Shown here one piece after another: positions 36,403 to 46,426 of a stretch of DNA of 64,000 nt. The stretch's first letter is position 1. Each line of letters begins with the position of its first letter. This DNA comes from JBLLJR01 sp047692235 (lineage in GTDB: Bacteria; Pseudomonadota; Gammaproteobacteria; Enterobacterales; Enterobacteriaceae): NCBI GenBank assembly GCA_047692235.1, contig JBLLJR010000003.1, positions 62,001 to 126,000 of the forward strand. Direction: 5' to 3'. The notes under the pieces are model-generated. The model had not been told where the DNA came from, made no database searches, and worked only from the letters and a program-made list of their open reading frames with translations. The position numbers were made by a program, and so were the translations under genes.

Positions 36403-37947
36403 TTATGTTTTTTTATTTAAAAAAGTTTTAATTTTTTTATATCTCCAAATATTATTTAAAGTACTAATAATTGCATTAATTGTAGATTCAAAAATATCAT
36501 TTGATATTTCAGAACCATAATAATATTTATTATTATGTTTAATAGTTATATTAACTTTATTTAGTATATTCAAGTTGTTTTTTTTTTCAGTTATAATATA
36601 TTTTTTTATATTAAAATTAAAATTAGTAATTTTTTTTATTGCTTTACATATAGTGTTTATTGATCCATTATCTATATATATAGTTTCTTTAATTTCATCA
36701 CCACATTTCATATTTATTAATACAATAGATGTTTTTGTAGAACATGATTGTATATTAAAATAATTTAAGTAAAAGTAATTTTTTAATATATATTCATCAT
36801 AATTATCTAATAATGCTAATGCTTCAAGATCATAGTCAAAAATTTGACCTTTTTTATCAGCAAATTTTAAAAATTTTTTATATAACTTATTAATATCAAA
36901 ATCATTTTTATGATATCCTAAAGATGACATAATATATTTAATTGCTGATCGTCCTGATCTAGCTGTAAGATTTAATTTTGTTAATTTTGCTCCTATATTT
37001 TTTGGATTTATTATTTCATAATTTTCTCTATTTTTTAATATTCCATCTTGATGTATACCAGATGAATGCGTAAATGCATTTGTTCCTACTATAGGTTTAT
37101 GATCTGGAATTGGTATATTACATAATTCACTAACAATTTTACTTGTATTATAAATTTCTTTATAGTTTATTGATGTATGTAAATTTAAATCATTTCTTAC
37201 TTTAATTGCCATTACTACTTCTTCAATAGCAGCGTTACCAGCTCTTTCTCCTATTCCATTTATTGTTCCTTCTATTTGACGAGCTCCAGCTTGAATTGCA
37301 GTAACTGAATTACCAACTGCCATTCCTAAATCATTGTGACAATGAACTGAAATAATTGCTTTATCAATATTTGGAACTTTATTACATAATTGAGATATAA
37401 TTGAATTATATTGCATAGGAGTAGAATATCCTACAGTATCTGGAAAATTAATAGTCTTAGCTCCTGCATTAATCGCAAATTCTGTAATTCTACATAAATT
37501 ATCGATGTTAGTTCTACAAGCATCTTCACATGAAAATTCAATATCATCTGTATGATGTCTCGCAAACTTAATTGATTTTATAGCCATATTTACGATTTCG
37601 TCAAAATTTTTATTTAATTTAGATTTAATCTGTAAATTAGATGTAGGTAAAAATATATGCAAACGAAATGTTTCAGCACTACTTAGAGCTTCTACTGCAA
37701 TTTCAATATCTTTATTTATACATCTTGATAATCCACATATTATACTATTCTTAATTTTTTTAGAAATTATATTAACAGATTTAAAATCTTCTGGAGAAGA
37801 CACAGGAAATCCAGCTTCAATAATATCAACGCCCATTTTTTCTAAAGCTAATGCAATTATTAATTTTGATTTTATTGTTAAACTAGATTTTAAAGATTGT
37901 TCTCCATCTCGTAGAGTTGTGTCAAAAATAATTATTTTTTGACTCAT
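36403..37947 (-). CDS. leuA: 2-isopropylmalate synthase
   Basis: First committed step of leucine synthesis, condensing acetyl-CoA with 2-oxoisovalerate. The 514-residue protein (E. coli 523) has FDTTLRDGEQSLKSSL, the metal histidines in SVHCHNDLGMAVGNS, and NGIGERAGNAAIEE. The C-terminal allosteric LeuA-dimer domain is present but much more divergent than the catalytic barrel, so feedback inhibition by leucine may be weak; that is inference. The start has AAGGATATC upstream. No leuL leader peptide with a run of Leu codons is readable in the 211 bases before it. Confidence 0.96.
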   Translation of the reverse strand: MSQKIIIFDTTLRDGEQSLKSSLTIKSKLIIALALEKMGVDIIEAGFPVSSPEDFKSVNIISKKIKNSIICGLSRCINKDIEIAVEALSSAETFRLHIFLPTSNLQIKSKLNKNFDEIVNMAIKSIKFARHHTDDIEFSCEDACRTNIDNLCRITEFAINAGAKTINFPDTVGYSTPMQYNSIISQLCNKVPNIDKAIISVHCHNDLGMAVGNSVTAIQAGARQIEGTINGIGERAGNAAIEEVVMAIKVRNDLNLHTSINYKEIYNTSKIVSELCNIPIPDHKPIVGTNAFTHSSGIHQDGILKNRENYEIINPKNIGAKLTKLNLTARSGRSAIKYIMSSLGYHKNDFDINKLYKKFLKFADKKGQIFDYDLEALALLDNYDEYILKNYFYLNYFNIQSCSTKTSIVLINMKCGDEIKETIYIDNGSINTICKAIKKITNFNFNIKKYIITEKKNNLNILNKVNITIKHNNKYYYGSEISNDIFESTINAIISTLNNIWRYKKIKTFLNKKT

Positions 37948-38158
37948 AATAAATGATATCCTTAATTTATAAATTATGTTATATAATATAAAATTAATAA
38001 ATTTTATTAATTTTAACTTAAATTTAAAATTATATATAACATTATATATTCTCTGTATTAATATACATTGTTTTAATTTTATCTAAAGTACATTTAAATA
38101 ATTTATATTTACTAAACAGATTAATTAATAACATTAATGTTTAAATAATATAAAAATC

Positions 38159-39100
38159 ATGAAAAAAAAATTTAATAATAAAATACATGTTTCAGTTTTA
38201 TTAAAAGAAAGTATATATTCTTTAAATATTAAACCAAACGGTATTTATATTGATGGTACATTTGGTGCTGGTGGTCATTCTCGTTTAATTTTATCAAAAT
38301 TAAATAAACATGGAAAATTATTTGCTATTGATAGAGATCCAGATGCTATAAAAATAGCTAAAGATATATACGATTCTAGATTATATGTTTTACATAAACC
38401 ATTTTCTAAAATAAAATTTTGTATGGATAAATTATGTTTATTAGGTAAAATTGATGGTATTATTTTAGATCTTGGAATGTCTGGATTACAAATTCAAAAT
38501 CCTAATCGTGGTTTTTCATTTATGCATAATGGACCATTAGATATGAGAATGGATTATACTATAGGTTATTCAGCTAAAGAATGGTTATTAAATGCTAATT
38601 TTGATACTATATGTTTAGTATTGAAAAAATTTGGTGAAGAACGTTTTTATAAACAAATATCCCATGCTTTATTAAAAAATAAACATTCTTTAGATACAAC
38701 AATAAAATTAGCAAATTTAATTAAAAATACGTTACCATTTTATTATAGAAATAAACATCCAGCAACAAGAACTTTTCAAGCTATTCGTATTTATATAAAT
38801 AATGAATTAGAAGAAATTAAAAAAATATTGATTGATTCATTAAATATATTAAATATTGGTGGTAGATTATCTATTATTAGTTTTAATTCATTAGAAGATA
38901 GAATAGTAAAAAACTTTATTAAAAAATTTAGTAAACCTGAAATTCCATTAGGATTACCTATCACAGAACAACAAATATTAAAGCAATATCAACATATTTT
39001 TAAATTAATATCTTTTAATAAAATATATCCATCAATTAAAGAAATTAAAAATAATCCCAGCGCTAGAAGTGCAATATTAAGATATGCTGAAAAAATTTAG
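38159..39100 (+). CDS. rsmH: 16S rRNA m4C1402 methyltransferase
   Basis: Methylates C1402 of 16S rRNA using SAM. The 313-residue protein (E. coli also 313) has HVSVLLKES, the SAM motif DGTFGAGGHSR near residue 35, DLGMSGLQI, GFSFMHNGPLDMRM, and HPATRTFQAIRIYINNEL. In E. coli it heads the dcw cluster (ftsL, ftsI, mur genes). Here it is the only survivor of the cluster's front end; mraZ before it and ftsL after it are gone. Confidence 0.96.
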   Translation: MKKKFNNKIHVSVLLKESIYSLNIKPNGIYIDGTFGAGGHSRLILSKLNKHGKLFAIDRDPDAIKIAKDIYDSRLYVLHKPFSKIKFCMDKLCLLGKIDGIILDLGMSGLQIQNPNRGFSFMHNGPLDMRMDYTIGYSAKEWLLNANFDTICLVLKKFGEERFYKQISHALLKNKHSLDTTIKLANLIKNTLPFYYRNKHPATRTFQAIRIYINNELEEIKKILIDSLNILNIGGRLSIISFNSLEDRIVKNFIKKFSKPEIPLGLPITEQQILKQYQHIFKLISFNKIYPSIKEIKNNPSARSAILRYAEKI

Positions 39101-39511
39101 TTTATTTATTCAAATTACTATAAACATAGTATAATTAATTAATTTTATAAAAATCATAATATAAAATTATATTTTATTAAAAAATAATTAGATTTTTAAA
39201 AATTTTAGGTATATTAGTAATTATTCATTAATTAATGATAATTAAGTATTTTATACTAATTACAAAAATTAGATATATATTAAATTTGATTTAATAAATA
39301 ATATATTATAATCAATAATTATTAATTTAGATATATAAACTATTAATAATAGCTCAGATATTTAATCAATGTTAAATTTATTGTAATATTATTATCTATA
39401 TAACTACTATATAGATATAGCGCACATTATAATATCATGTTTTAGTATATAAACATAATTATATAAATATAATTAATTAAATTTAATTTTGTATTTTTTT
39501 AATAAATAAAT
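39101..39511. other. Deletion scar replacing the division and cell-wall cluster
   Basis: In E. coli and most gammaproteobacteria, rsmH and secA flank ftsL, ftsI, murE, murF, mraY, murD, ftsW, murG, murC, ddlB, ftsQ, ftsA, ftsZ, lpxC and secM. Here they are separated by 411 bases of A/T sequence with no open frame of note and no convincing match to those proteins in six frames. A weak resemblance to FtsL was considered and rejected. The flanking genes keep E. coli orientation, so the interval is best read as one or more large deletions. Confidence 0.75.
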
Positions 39512-41995
39512 ATGGTAAATATGTTCAAAAAATTATTTAAAAATTTTTTTACAAGTGAAAATGATCGTATATTAAATGACATGAAGAAAACAGTAAATTC
39601 TATAAATATGTTGGAACCTATATGTAGTAAGTTAAGTGATAAAGACATTAAAAAAAAGTTAATAGAATTTAGAAAAAGAATTAATTTAGGTGTGTCTATT
39701 AATACTTTATTACCTGAAGTATTTGCTATAGTTAAAGAAGCAAATAAACGTGTGTTTAATATACATTTATTTGATTCTCAATTATTGGGAGGCATAGCCC
39801 TTAATAATAGATATATAGCAGAAATGCAAACTGGTGAAGGTAAAACTATTACAGCAACCCTGCCTGCTTATTTAAATGCTATATCCCAGAAAGGAGTGCA
39901 TATAATAACAGTTAATGATTATTTATCTAAAAGAGATGCAGAAAACAATCGTCCTTTATTTGAATTTTTAGGGCTTACTGTAGGAGTAAATTTATCTAAT
40001 TCATCTATTGAAGAAAAACGTTTAGCATATAACTCTGATATTACTTATGGTACTAATAATGAATATGCATTTGATTATTTACGAGATAATATGTCATTTA
40101 ATATAAAACATCAAGTTCAACGTAAATTACATTACGCAATTATAGATGAAATAGATTCAATATTAATTGATGAATCGAGAACACCATTAATAATTTCTGG
40201 CTCAATAGAAAATAATACTAAAATTTTTAATCAAATAAATGAATTAATATTTAATTTTTTTAAAATGGATAAAAAAAATGTAAGTTATTTTTATATAGAT
40301 GAAAAATATAGGAAAGTTCTTCTTACAGAAGAAGGTTTAATATTAGCAGAAAATTTATTAGTCAGTAAGAAATTTATTAATAAAAATGAATCTTTATATT
40401 CTGATAAAAATATTATATTTATGGAATATATTATATCAGCAATTAAAGCACATACATTATTTATTAGAAACAAAGATTATATCATAAGAAATGACGAAAT
40501 TGTAATTATTGATGAACATACTGGTAGAGCTACGCCTGGTCGTCGTTGGTCTGATGGATTACATCAAGCAATTGAGGCTAAAGAAAATTTAACTGTTAGA
40601 AACGAAAACTATATTTTAGCATCTATTACATTTCAAAATTATTTTAGATTGTATGAAAAATTATCAGGTATGACAGGTACAGCATATACAGAATCATTAG
40701 AATTTAATGAAATATATAATTTAAAAACAATAGTAATTCCTACTAATAAACCGATGATTAGACAAGATTTACCAGATTTGATATTTATGACTGAAAAAGA
40801 AAAAATATATGCTATTGTACAAGATATTAAATCAAGATTTAAAATTGGCCAACCAGTTTTAGTGGGAACCATTTCTATAGAAAAATCTGAGATTATATCA
40901 AATGAATTAAAAAAAATTAATATTCCACATAAAATTTTAAATGCTAAATTTCATCAATTAGAAGCAGATATTATAGCACAAGCAGGTCAACTAAAGTCTA
41001 TAACTATTTCTACTAATATGGCTGGTAGAGGAACAGATATTGTTTTAGGTGGAAATTTACAAGATAAAATATTAAGATCTAAAAATTCTGATATCAATCA
41101 AATTAAAATTAATTGGAAAACAAATCATACTAAAGTATTGTCATTAGGAGGATTACATGTAATAGGTACTGAGCGTCATGAATCACGAAGAATAGATAAT
41201 CAATTACGTGGTAGATCTGGAAGACAGGGAGATATAGGGTCATCTAGATTTTATTTATCCATGGAAGATTCGTTAATGAGAATTTTTTTATCTAAAAGTA
41301 TAAAAAATATTATGTATACATTTGGTCTTAAATTAAATGAGTCTATTGAGCATCCATTAATTACTAAAGCAATCGCCAGTGCTCAAAAAAAAGTAGAAAA
41401 TCATAATTTTAACACTAGAAAGCAGCTATTAGAATATGATAATGTTTTAAATTATCAAAGAATAATTATATATAATAAAAGGAATGAATTTTTAATTTCA
41501 AAAAATTTAGTAAATATTATTAAAGAATTTCGTAATTATACTTTTCAAAAACTTATATCGAAGTATATTCCAATTGATGAAATAGAAGAAAAATGGAATG
41601 TAGTTAAATTAGAAAATAAATTTTTAAATGAATATGGGTTAAAAGTGCCATTATCAAAATGGATAAATGAAAGTTCAGAAGAAATATTATTTGATTTATC
41701 TATAAAATTATCAATAAATCAATATGAAACAAATGAAAAAATTTTTGGATCTAATTTAATGAGATATCATGAAAAGAAAATCTTAATAAATACCATTGAT
41801 TGTTTATGGCAAGAACATTTATATGCTATTGAATATATGAGAAAAGGTATACATTTAAGAAGTTATGCTCAAGTAGATCCAAAACAAGAATATCAAAGAG
41901 AATCTTTTATTTTATTTTCTAAAATGTTAAAAACATTTAAATATGAAGTAATTAAAAAAATAAGTAAAATTAATATTTTTTTGGCTAATTTATAA
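39512..41995 (+). CDS. secA: Preprotein translocase ATPase SecA, lacking the zinc-binding tail
   Basis: Motor that drives unfolded proteins through SecYEG. The 827-residue protein has Walker A MQTGEGKT, Walker B/DEAD-like IIDEIDSILIDESRTPLI, ITVNDYLSKRDAE, and NMAGRGTDIVLGG with GLHVIGTERHESRRIDNQLRGR. It ends in the helical scaffold at FKYEVIKKISKINIF. E. coli SecA is 901 residues, with a C-terminal linker and Cys-rich zinc domain that binds SecB and lipids; that is absent. The start could be ATG 39512 or ATG 39524. secM, which regulates secA in E. coli, is missing. Confidence 0.96.
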   Translation: MVNMFKKLFKNFFTSENDRILNDMKKTVNSINMLEPICSKLSDKDIKKKLIEFRKRINLGVSINTLLPEVFAIVKEANKRVFNIHLFDSQLLGGIALNNRYIAEMQTGEGKTITATLPAYLNAISQKGVHIITVNDYLSKRDAENNRPLFEFLGLTVGVNLSNSSIEEKRLAYNSDITYGTNNEYAFDYLRDNMSFNIKHQVQRKLHYAIIDEIDSILIDESRTPLIISGSIENNTKIFNQINELIFNFFKMDKKNVSYFYIDEKYRKVLLTEEGLILAENLLVSKKFINKNESLYSDKNIIFMEYIISAIKAHTLFIRNKDYIIRNDEIVIIDEHTGRATPGRRWSDGLHQAIEAKENLTVRNENYILASITFQNYFRLYEKLSGMTGTAYTESLEFNEIYNLKTIVIPTNKPMIRQDLPDLIFMTEKEKIYAIVQDIKSRFKIGQPVLVGTISIEKSEIISNELKKINIPHKILNAKFHQLEADIIAQAGQLKSITISTNMAGRGTDIVLGGNLQDKILRSKNSDINQIKINWKTNHTKVLSLGGLHVIGTERHESRRIDNQLRGRSGRQGDIGSSRFYLSMEDSLMRIFLSKSIKNIMYTFGLKLNESIEHPLITKAIASAQKKVENHNFNTRKQLLEYDNVLNYQRIIIYNKRNEFLISKNLVNIIKEFRNYTFQKLISKYIPIDEIEEKWNVVKLENKFLNEYGLKVPLSKWINESSEEILFDLSIKLSINQYETNEKIFGSNLMRYHEKKILINTIDCLWQEHLYAIEYMRKGIHLRSYAQVDPKQEYQRESFILFSKMLKTFKYEVIKKISKINIFLANL

Positions 41996-42032
41996 AAAAT
42001 ACTTTTTAATTAAATAAAATTTCTATATTTTT

Positions 42033-42866
42033 TTAAAATGTTAATTTTGAATTTTTATTATATTTTATTTTAAAAATTTTTTTACTATTCCAATGTAGTA
42101 TTGTTAAATAATTACCCCAACAACATCCTGTATCTAATCCATAAATATTACTAGGTGTATTCTTACCCATTAAAGAAGACCAATGACCAAAAATTATATT
42201 ATATTTTTTATATATTGAATTATTTAATAAAAGAAACCAAGGAATCATAGATTTACTTGTGTGTTTTGGTGAATTTTTATGTTTCATATCTAAAATATAT
42301 TCTTTATAAATGTATCTCATTCTAGTAAAAACATTTAAATTAAATTGTAATTTAGATAAACCAAATAAATTATTTTTCCAAATATTCGATTCACTATTAT
42401 ATAGTGTGTATAGTAATAGTCTATAATTTTTACTTTTTAAAAAATGTGAAATTTCATTTGCATATTTTATGGTATTATTAATAGTCCATGTTGGGAATAT
42501 ACCTGCATGTACCATAATTATTTTTTTTATTTTATCAATTTGTAAAAATGGCTGAAAACGTAACCAATTAATTAATTTTTCAGCATTTGATGATGATAGT
42601 ATATCATGTATTTTATTTTTAGATGAATTATCAGTAATACCATAATATATAGATAATAAATTTAATTCATGATTTCCTAAAACAATACGAATATTATTTC
42701 GTAATGTATAAAGTAAATTAATAACTTTTAATGAATCAGGTCCACGAGCAATTAAATCCCCAGTAAACCATAAAGTATCTTTTTTAGGATTAAAATTTAT
42801 AATATTTAATGCTTCATTTAATTCATAAAAACATCCATGTACATCACCTATAAAATAAATTGACAT
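42033..42866 (-). CDS. apaH: Symmetrical bis(5'-nucleosyl)-tetraphosphatase
   Basis: Hydrolyses Ap4A to ADP and can remove Np4-type caps from RNA. The 277-residue protein (E. coli 280) has metallophosphatase motifs GDVHG, WFTGDLIARGPDS and LGNHELNLL, and the later HAGIFP and GHWSS segments. It is convergent with secA. In E. coli the order is apaH-apaG-rsmA-pdxA-surA-lptD; apaG is missing between apaH and rsmA here. Confidence 0.95.
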   Translation of the reverse strand: MSIYFIGDVHGCFYELNEALNIINFNPKKDTLWFTGDLIARGPDSLKVINLLYTLRNNIRIVLGNHELNLLSIYYGITDNSSKNKIHDILSSSNAEKLINWLRFQPFLQIDKIKKIIMVHAGIFPTWTINNTIKYANEISHFLKSKNYRLLLYTLYNSESNIWKNNLFGLSKLQFNLNVFTRMRYIYKEYILDMKHKNSPKHTSKSMIPWFLLLNNSIYKKYNIIFGHWSSLMGKNTPSNIYGLDTGCCWGNYLTILHWNSKKIFKIKYNKNSKLTF

Positions 42867-42920
42867 GATTAATCCGCAATATCAGTTAAAAATATAATAC
42901 TAAACATTATAAGTTTCAAT

Positions 42921-43757
42921 TTAACAGGTTTGTAATTTATTATCAAATTTATTAGTTATAAAATTGGCTAATTTACAATAAGAATAAATATCTAAATTTT
43001 CTGCTCTCTTATTTAAATCTATATTTAACGAAGTTAATTCTCTTATATTTAATAAAGTTGATAAGTTATTTTTAATAGTTTTTCTTCTATTTCTAAAAGC
43101 TAAATTTATTACTATAATTAATGAGTTAAAATTTAATACTTTATATGGTAATTTTGTATGTGGAGTTAATTTTAGAAATGTAGAGTTTATTTTTGGTTTA
43201 GGATAAAATGAAATTGGAGGTATTTCTAATAAATGTGTTATTTTACAAAAATATTGAGCTAAAATACTTAATTTTCCGTAATTTTTACTATTTGGTGTAG
43301 AAATTAAACGATAGGCAACTTCTTTTTGAAACATAAAATTCATATCTTTAATAAAATTTATATATTTAAATATATAAAATAATAATTTTATAGATATATT
43401 ATAAGGTAGGTTACCAACTAATCTTAATGGTGTATTATATTTATAATATAATTGCTTAAAATTTATATTGAATATATTTTGATTTAAAATTATAACTTTG
43501 TTTAAACAAAGAATTTTAGATAAATATTGTGATAAATTAGAATCAATTTCTACAGCAATAATATTTGTAGAATACTTTGCTAGTTTAGTAGTTAAAGACC
43601 CAAAACCAGGACCTATTTCTATAAATACATCATTTATAGAAGGATTAATCAATGATATAATCGTTTTTATTATATTGTTATCATGCAAAAAAACTTGACC
43701 AAAAGATTTACGTAATAAATGTCCCTTATATAAAAATTTATACAATTTTTTTTTCAT
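42921..43757 (-). CDS. rsmA: 16S rRNA adenine dimethyltransferase (KsgA)
   Basis: Dimethylates A1518 and A1519 in 16S rRNA late in 30S assembly. The 278-residue protein (E. coli 273) has KSFGQVFLHDNN near the N terminus, the SAM motif IEIGPGFGSLT, the catalytic NLPYNIS, and the FYPKPKINST segment. It lies between apaH and surA as in E. coli, with pdxA missing on its surA side. Confidence 0.95.
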   Translation of the reverse strand: MKKKLYKFLYKGHLLRKSFGQVFLHDNNIIKTIISLINPSINDVFIEIGPGFGSLTTKLAKYSTNIIAVEIDSNLSQYLSKILCLNKVIILNQNIFNINFKQLYYKYNTPLRLVGNLPYNISIKLLFYIFKYINFIKDMNFMFQKEVAYRLISTPNSKNYGKLSILAQYFCKITHLLEIPPISFYPKPKINSTFLKLTPHTKLPYKVLNFNSLIIVINLAFRNRRKTIKNNLSTLLNIRELTSLNIDLNKRAENLDIYSYCKLANFITNKFDNKLQTC

Positions 43758-44033
43758 TACTAATTTATATGAATTTAAATATTAAATAAATTTAAAAACC
43801 ATCTATACTAATGGTTTTAAATATATATCATATGATTTTTTATAATATTATATATATTATACTTTACATGTATTTTTTAATATAACAGCTATTAATAAAA
43901 TATTAAATATTTTAATAATTAATTAAATAATTTATTATTTAATTAATAAATAATTTAAATTATATAAATTTTAGTTAATAAATTTAAATTTATTTATATT
44001 AAATATAATAATTATTTTTTATATTAATTATAT
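43758..44033. other. Spacer where pdxA would lie
   Basis: This 276-base A/T-only gap between rsmA and surA occupies the position of pdxA (pyridoxine synthesis) in E. coli. No pdxA-like frame is readable. An ATGGTTTTTAAA-type inverted repeat (around 43796-43817) is near chance expectation. Confidence 0.5.
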
Positions 44034-45347
44034 TTAAAAAATTTTAATATATGCAGATATAAATTGTTCTTCTTTCCAGAATTGTAATTCTGATATAAAT
44101 TTATTATTGTATAACATATTATATGCTTGTTTTTTATTATATTTATTAGTTATATCAATTTTTTTTATATTAGAAAATTTAATTAGTTTCCATTTATATT
44201 TATCATATATTGGGTAACTAATTTCATTTTTTTTAATATGTTGTAATATATTTTTAACTTTATTGCTTAATAAATCAACTGATTTCCAACCTATATTACC
44301 ACCTTTATATTTTGACTGTAAATCATCTGAAAATATTTTAGCTGCTGTACAAAAATCTATTTCACCATTTTTTATTTTTTTAGAAATATTAATTAATATA
44401 TTTTTAGCTTGATTATATGTTGTTTTTTTTGAAATATTTTTTGTAATATTATGTATATAATATTCAGTATCGGTTATACAGCTATCATTTTTTATTTCAT
44501 TAATTTTTAATATATACAAACCAATATCAGATTTAATTGGTCCTACTATAGAAATATGATTTTTTTTGGCACTTTCTAAATATGGAATAAATATTGTTGG
44601 TAAATTATTTAATTTATACCAATGCATTTGATTATTATTATTTTTTGTATTTGTTTTTGAAAATATTGATAATAAAGTATTAAAATTTATACCTTCATTA
44701 TATTTTAATATTATATAATTAGATAAATCTTTTAATTTTTTTATTTGATTATTATTTGCGTTATTTGGTATGGGTATAAATAATTTACTTAAATTAAATT
44801 TAATATTATTTTTATTTTTAACTTCTATTTCATGTGCTAATTTATTTACATCTTGTGGGAAAATTTCAATAATTTTACTCATTTCATAATTTTCTATTAA
44901 ATTAATAATTAATTCTGTTTTTATTTTATTTATATAATCTTTATATTTTATTTTTAAACTAGATAAGTTTTTATTTAATTCATTAAATGTAATTTTATTA
45001 TCTGTTAAAATTTTTTTTAATGCATTATTAACTTTATTATTATTAACAGTGATATTATGATTTTTAGATATTTGCAATATTATAGTATCTAAAATTAAAC
45101 TATCTAAAATTTCTTTTTGAGAAAACATATTATACGGTAAAAATTTGTATTTTAATTGGTAATTAAGTTTATATATTTTTAATGCAATATCTATATCACT
45201 TTGTAAAATAATACTATTATTTACAATTGCTACTATTCTATCTAATAAAATTTTTTTAGCATAAGTTATATTTGTAAATACTGTCATAAACAGTATGACT
45301 ATAATAAATAGATAATAAATAAATTTTTTTTTAATTATATTATTCAT
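44034..45347 (-). CDS. surA: Periplasmic chaperone SurA
   Basis: Escorts outer membrane proteins to the BAM complex. The 437-residue protein (E. coli 428) begins with a hydrophobic signal peptide (IYYLFIIVILFMTVF...YA), then LLDRIVAIVNNSIILQSDID, the SurA N-domain start. Two parvulin-like regions follow, the first weak and the second recognisable (FCTAAKIFSDDLQSKYKGGNIGW). The sequence is Asn/Lys/Ile-rich and divergent, so PPIase activity is uncertain, but the chaperone N and C domains look complete. Position next to rsmA supports identity. Confidence 0.9.
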   Translation of the reverse strand: MNNIIKKKFIYYLFIIVILFMTVFTNITYAKKILLDRIVAIVNNSIILQSDIDIALKIYKLNYQLKYKFLPYNMFSQKEILDSLILDTIILQISKNHNITVNNNKVNNALKKILTDNKITFNELNKNLSSLKIKYKDYINKIKTELIINLIENYEMSKIIEIFPQDVNKLAHEIEVKNKNNIKFNLSKLFIPIPNNANNNQIKKLKDLSNYIILKYNEGINFNTLLSIFSKTNTKNNNNQMHWYKLNNLPTIFIPYLESAKKNHISIVGPIKSDIGLYILKINEIKNDSCITDTEYYIHNITKNISKKTTYNQAKNILINISKKIKNGEIDFCTAAKIFSDDLQSKYKGGNIGWKSVDLLSNKVKNILQHIKKNEISYPIYDKYKWKLIKFSNIKKIDITNKYNKKQAYNMLYNNKFISELQFWKEEQFISAYIKIF

Positions 45348-45595
45348 TTAAATTTCTAAAAAATTTTATTTTAATTTTCATTACACATTAATTTATTTAA
45401 GAATCAATTTTTTAATAAAATATTTAAATTATTTATTTAAATACAATATCTAAAAAATTATTTTTTTATTATTATAAATGTCATATTTATTAATTTATAA
45501 TAAAAAATTTTTATGAAATTTATAAATACACATATTTTAACATTTGCAAATGTTAATAAATTATATATTTTTAAATATTAACAATTGAGGATATT
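45348..45595. other. Spacer where lptD would lie
   Basis: In E. coli, lptD, the outer membrane LPS transporter of nearly 800 residues, lies between surA and djlA. Here 248 bases separate them and no LptD-like frame remains. The only structured element seen is the 20-bp palindrome listed separately. Confidence 0.6.
45537..45556. other. Perfect 20-bp palindrome upstream of djlA
   Basis: TTAACATTTGCAAATGTTAA is perfectly self-complementary and ends about 40 bases before the djlA ATG. It contains GC pairs, unlike most A/T palindromes here. It might be an operator or a cruciform/hairpin, but no regulator gene is visible in the window and a 10-bp half-site can occur by chance in AT-rich DNA. Confidence 0.4.
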
Positions 45596-46426
45596 ATGCA
45601 ATATTTTGGTAGATTGCTATGTAGTACTTTAGCTATTTTATCAGGATTAAATATTTTTGGGATATTTATAAGCTTTATTATTGGATACATAATAGATAGT
45701 TATATTAATTTTAGTTTAATAAATGATTTTAGTATAAATGAAAATCGTATAATAAATAAATTAATATTTTTTAAAATTATGTTTCAAGTTATGGGCTATT
45801 TAACAAAATCAAAAGGTATCGTAACTAAACATGATATTAATAATGCTAATATAGTAATGCATAATATGAGATTAAATAAAAAGCTACAAAAATATGCTAA
45901 AGAATCATTTCGTGAAGGTAAAAATATTAATTTTAATTTAAAAAATCAATTATGTGTTTTTTATAAATATTTTTATAATAATCCTTATGCAATAAAAACT
46001 TTTATAAATATTCAAATTCAAACAGCATTTGTTAACGGATTTTTACATAATAAAGCACGAAATATATTATTTATAATTGCTGAAGAATTAAGAGTAGATA
46101 AATTTTATTTTGAACATCAATTAAATATCTTAGAAAATGCAATGAATTTTAATTCATATAGAAATTTTAATAAATATGGAAAATACCAACATAAAAATAC
46201 AAGTAATTATTCTGAATTACAAGATCCTTATGATATTTTAGGAGTGTCTATAAAAGACAGTAATTTAATTATTAAAAATGCTTATAGAAAATTAATGAGA
46301 AAATATCATCCTGATAAATTAGTTTCTAAAAATTTATCTCCTAAACTGATGGAACAAGCAAAACAAAAAACACAAAAAATACAAAAAGCTTATGATTCAA
46401 TAAAAAAACAAAGAGGATTTCGTTAA
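45596..46426 (+). CDS. djlA: Membrane-anchored DnaJ-like co-chaperone DjlA
   Basis: Type III J-protein of the inner membrane that works with DnaK. The 276-residue protein (E. coli 271) has one N-terminal transmembrane segment, a TerB-like helical middle (FFKIMFQVMGYLTKSKG...), and a C-terminal J domain from about residue 212 (DPYDILGVS) with the HPD motif in RKYHPDKL. GAGGATATT precedes the ATG. Position opposite surA matches E. coli. Confidence 0.93.
   Translation: MQYFGRLLCSTLAILSGLNIFGIFISFIIGYIIDSYINFSLINDFSINENRIINKLIFFKIMFQVMGYLTKSKGIVTKHDINNANIVMHNMRLNKKLQKYAKESFREGKNINFNLKNQLCVFYKYFYNNPYAIKTFINIQIQTAFVNGFLHNKARNILFIIAEELRVDKFYFEHQLNILENAMNFNSYRNFNKYGKYQHKNTSNYSELQDPYDILGVSIKDSNLIIKNAYRKLMRKYHPDKLVSKNLSPKLMEQAKQKTQKIQKAYDSIKKQRGFR

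Noticed and set aside
37990..38014. Perfect 12-bp A/T inverted repeat upstream of leuA as an attenuator
   Set aside because: It is made only of A and T, no leader peptide with Leu codons accompanies it, and such repeats are frequent in this composition.
39180..39380. Possible ftsL remnant after rsmH
   Set aside because: One frame shows a faint spacing match to FtsL, but identities are few and interrupted by several stops, no better than chance for A/T-rich sequence.
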